Program-made: the position numbers and the translations under genes
Notes under the pieces: generated by a model
Database searches by the model: none
What the model was told of the DNA's origin: nothing
Seen by the model: only the letters and a program-made list of their open reading frames with translations
From: DATLWR01 sp035576205
Lineage (GTDB): Bacteria > Pseudomonadota > Zetaproteobacteria > Mariprofundales > Mariprofundaceae
Assembly: GCA_035576205.1 (NCBI GenBank)
Contig: DATLWR010000074.1
Span: forward strand, 1-5,745
Length of the DNA stretch: 5,745 nucleotides
Direction of reading: 5' to 3'
In this document: piece after piece, positions 5,255-5,745 of the stretch
Numbering within the stretch: the stretch's first letter is position 1
Layout of the letters: each line of letters opens with the position of its first letter

Positions 5255-5745
5255 TCATTCGCCGACCAGCCATCCGCAATCGGCGCGGCCGTCTTCTCCG
5301 GCCAGCGTTTGCCGCAGCCACGGCAACAGCTGTTCCACCTCGGAATCGAACTGCCAGGGTGGCCGGATCACCACCATGCCGTTGCCGGTCATCGCCCCGG
5401 TGGCCGCGCTGCCGATATCGAGCTCGGCGCGGAAGATGCGGCGGATGCCGGATGCCTTCAGTTGCTTCAGGAAGCGCTCGTGCTGCGCGCGCGGTGTGAT
5501 CGGATACCAGACGGCGTAGATGCCGGTCTCCCAGCGGCTCTGCGCCTCGGCGAGTCCGGCCAGGATGGCGGCGATCTCCTGCTCCTGCTCGTAGGGCGGG
5601 TCGATCAGCACCAGCCCGCGGCGTTCCTTCGGCGGCAGCAGAGCCTTCAGTCCCGTGAATCCGTCGAGATGGTGGATTCCGACCTGTTTGTCGCTCCGGA
5701 ACAGGGTCTCGAGGCTCTCCAGCGGCTCGGGGTGCAGCTCGCAGG
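5255..5745 (-). CDS. rlmJ: 23S rRNA (adenine2030-N6)-methyltransferase, C-terminal part (5' end outside window)
   Basis: RlmJ transfers a methyl group from S-adenosylmethionine to N6 of A2030 in 23S rRNA. The minus-strand frame is open from the window edge to the TGA at 5257-5255 and gives the last 162 residues; the E. coli protein has about 280. In order it shows 'CELHPEPL', 'DGFTGLKALLPPKERRGL', and then the catalytic motif 'LIDPPYE' (DPPY at 5602-5591). 'WETGIYAVWYPI', 'SGIRRI', 'NGMVVIRPPWQ' and 'LLPWLRQTL' follow, and the end is 'GWLVGE'. These blocks match E. coli RlmJ (formerly YhiR) in order and spacing. The GTG at 5611 sits inside the conserved 'GLVLIDPPYE' block and is not the start. 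The gene converges on mgtE, with hairpins just beyond its stop. No frameshift or missing catalytic residue is visible in this part. Confidence 0.95.
   Translation of the reverse strand, partial: CELHPEPLESLETLFRSDKQVGIHHLDGFTGLKALLPPKERRGLVLIDPPYEQEQEIAAILAGLAEAQSRWETGIYAVWYPITPRAQHERFLKQLKASGIRRIFRAELDIGSAATGAMTGNGMVVIRPPWQFDSEVEQLLPWLRQTLAGEDGRADCGWLVGE

Noticed and set aside
5157..5519. 120-codon plus-strand frame overlapping rlmJ
   Set aside because: It begins at TTG within the hairpin-rich gap and runs antisense through conserved RlmJ coding sequence.

Overview
The window is GC-rich chromosomal DNA from what looks like a proteobacterium, most likely a gammaproteobacterium. This is inferred from a hexameric-type (GltA-like) citrate synthase, an RlmJ-family 23S rRNA methyltransferase and the overall GC-rich codon use. 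I see no phage, transposase, CRISPR, tRNA or rRNA signal. Genes are tightly packed and the content is housekeeping and metabolic.

Layout. Positions 1-299 (+) are the 3' end of a cation:proton antiporter cut by the window edge. An 81-nt gap with a small stem-loop and a perfect 12-bp palindrome leads to citrate synthase gltA (381-1709, +). A cytoplasmic glycerophosphodiester phosphodiesterase follows (about 1699-2439, +). It has all its catalytic motifs but no ATG, GTG or TTG upstream of the first one, so it seems to start at a rare codon (ATC or CTG) at or just after the end of gltA. An FAD-dependent glycerol-3-phosphate dehydrogenase-like protein (2429-3538, +) overlaps it by 11 nt and lacks the C-terminal domain of classical GlpD. 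A 160-nt leader with a perfect 11-bp inverted repeat precedes the magnesium channel gene mgtE (3699-5054, +). A 200-nt intergenic segment dense in inverted repeats separates mgtE from the convergent rlmJ (5255-5745, -), whose 5' end lies outside the window.

How the genes fit together. The phosphodiesterase releases glycerol 3-phosphate from phospholipid head-group diesters. The next, overlapping gene would oxidise it to dihydroxyacetone phosphate and feed central metabolism, where citrate synthase is the entry to the TCA cycle. gltA, the phosphodiesterase and the dehydrogenase therefore look like one translationally coupled operon. mgtE and rlmJ are separate convergent units.

I found no clearly new biological system. 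The points most worth a second look are the missing canonical start of the phosphodiesterase beside a 15-nt tandem duplication, the short GlpD-like enzyme, the altered NADH pocket of citrate synthase, the structured mgtE leader and the hairpin-rich mgtE-rlmJ intergenic region.
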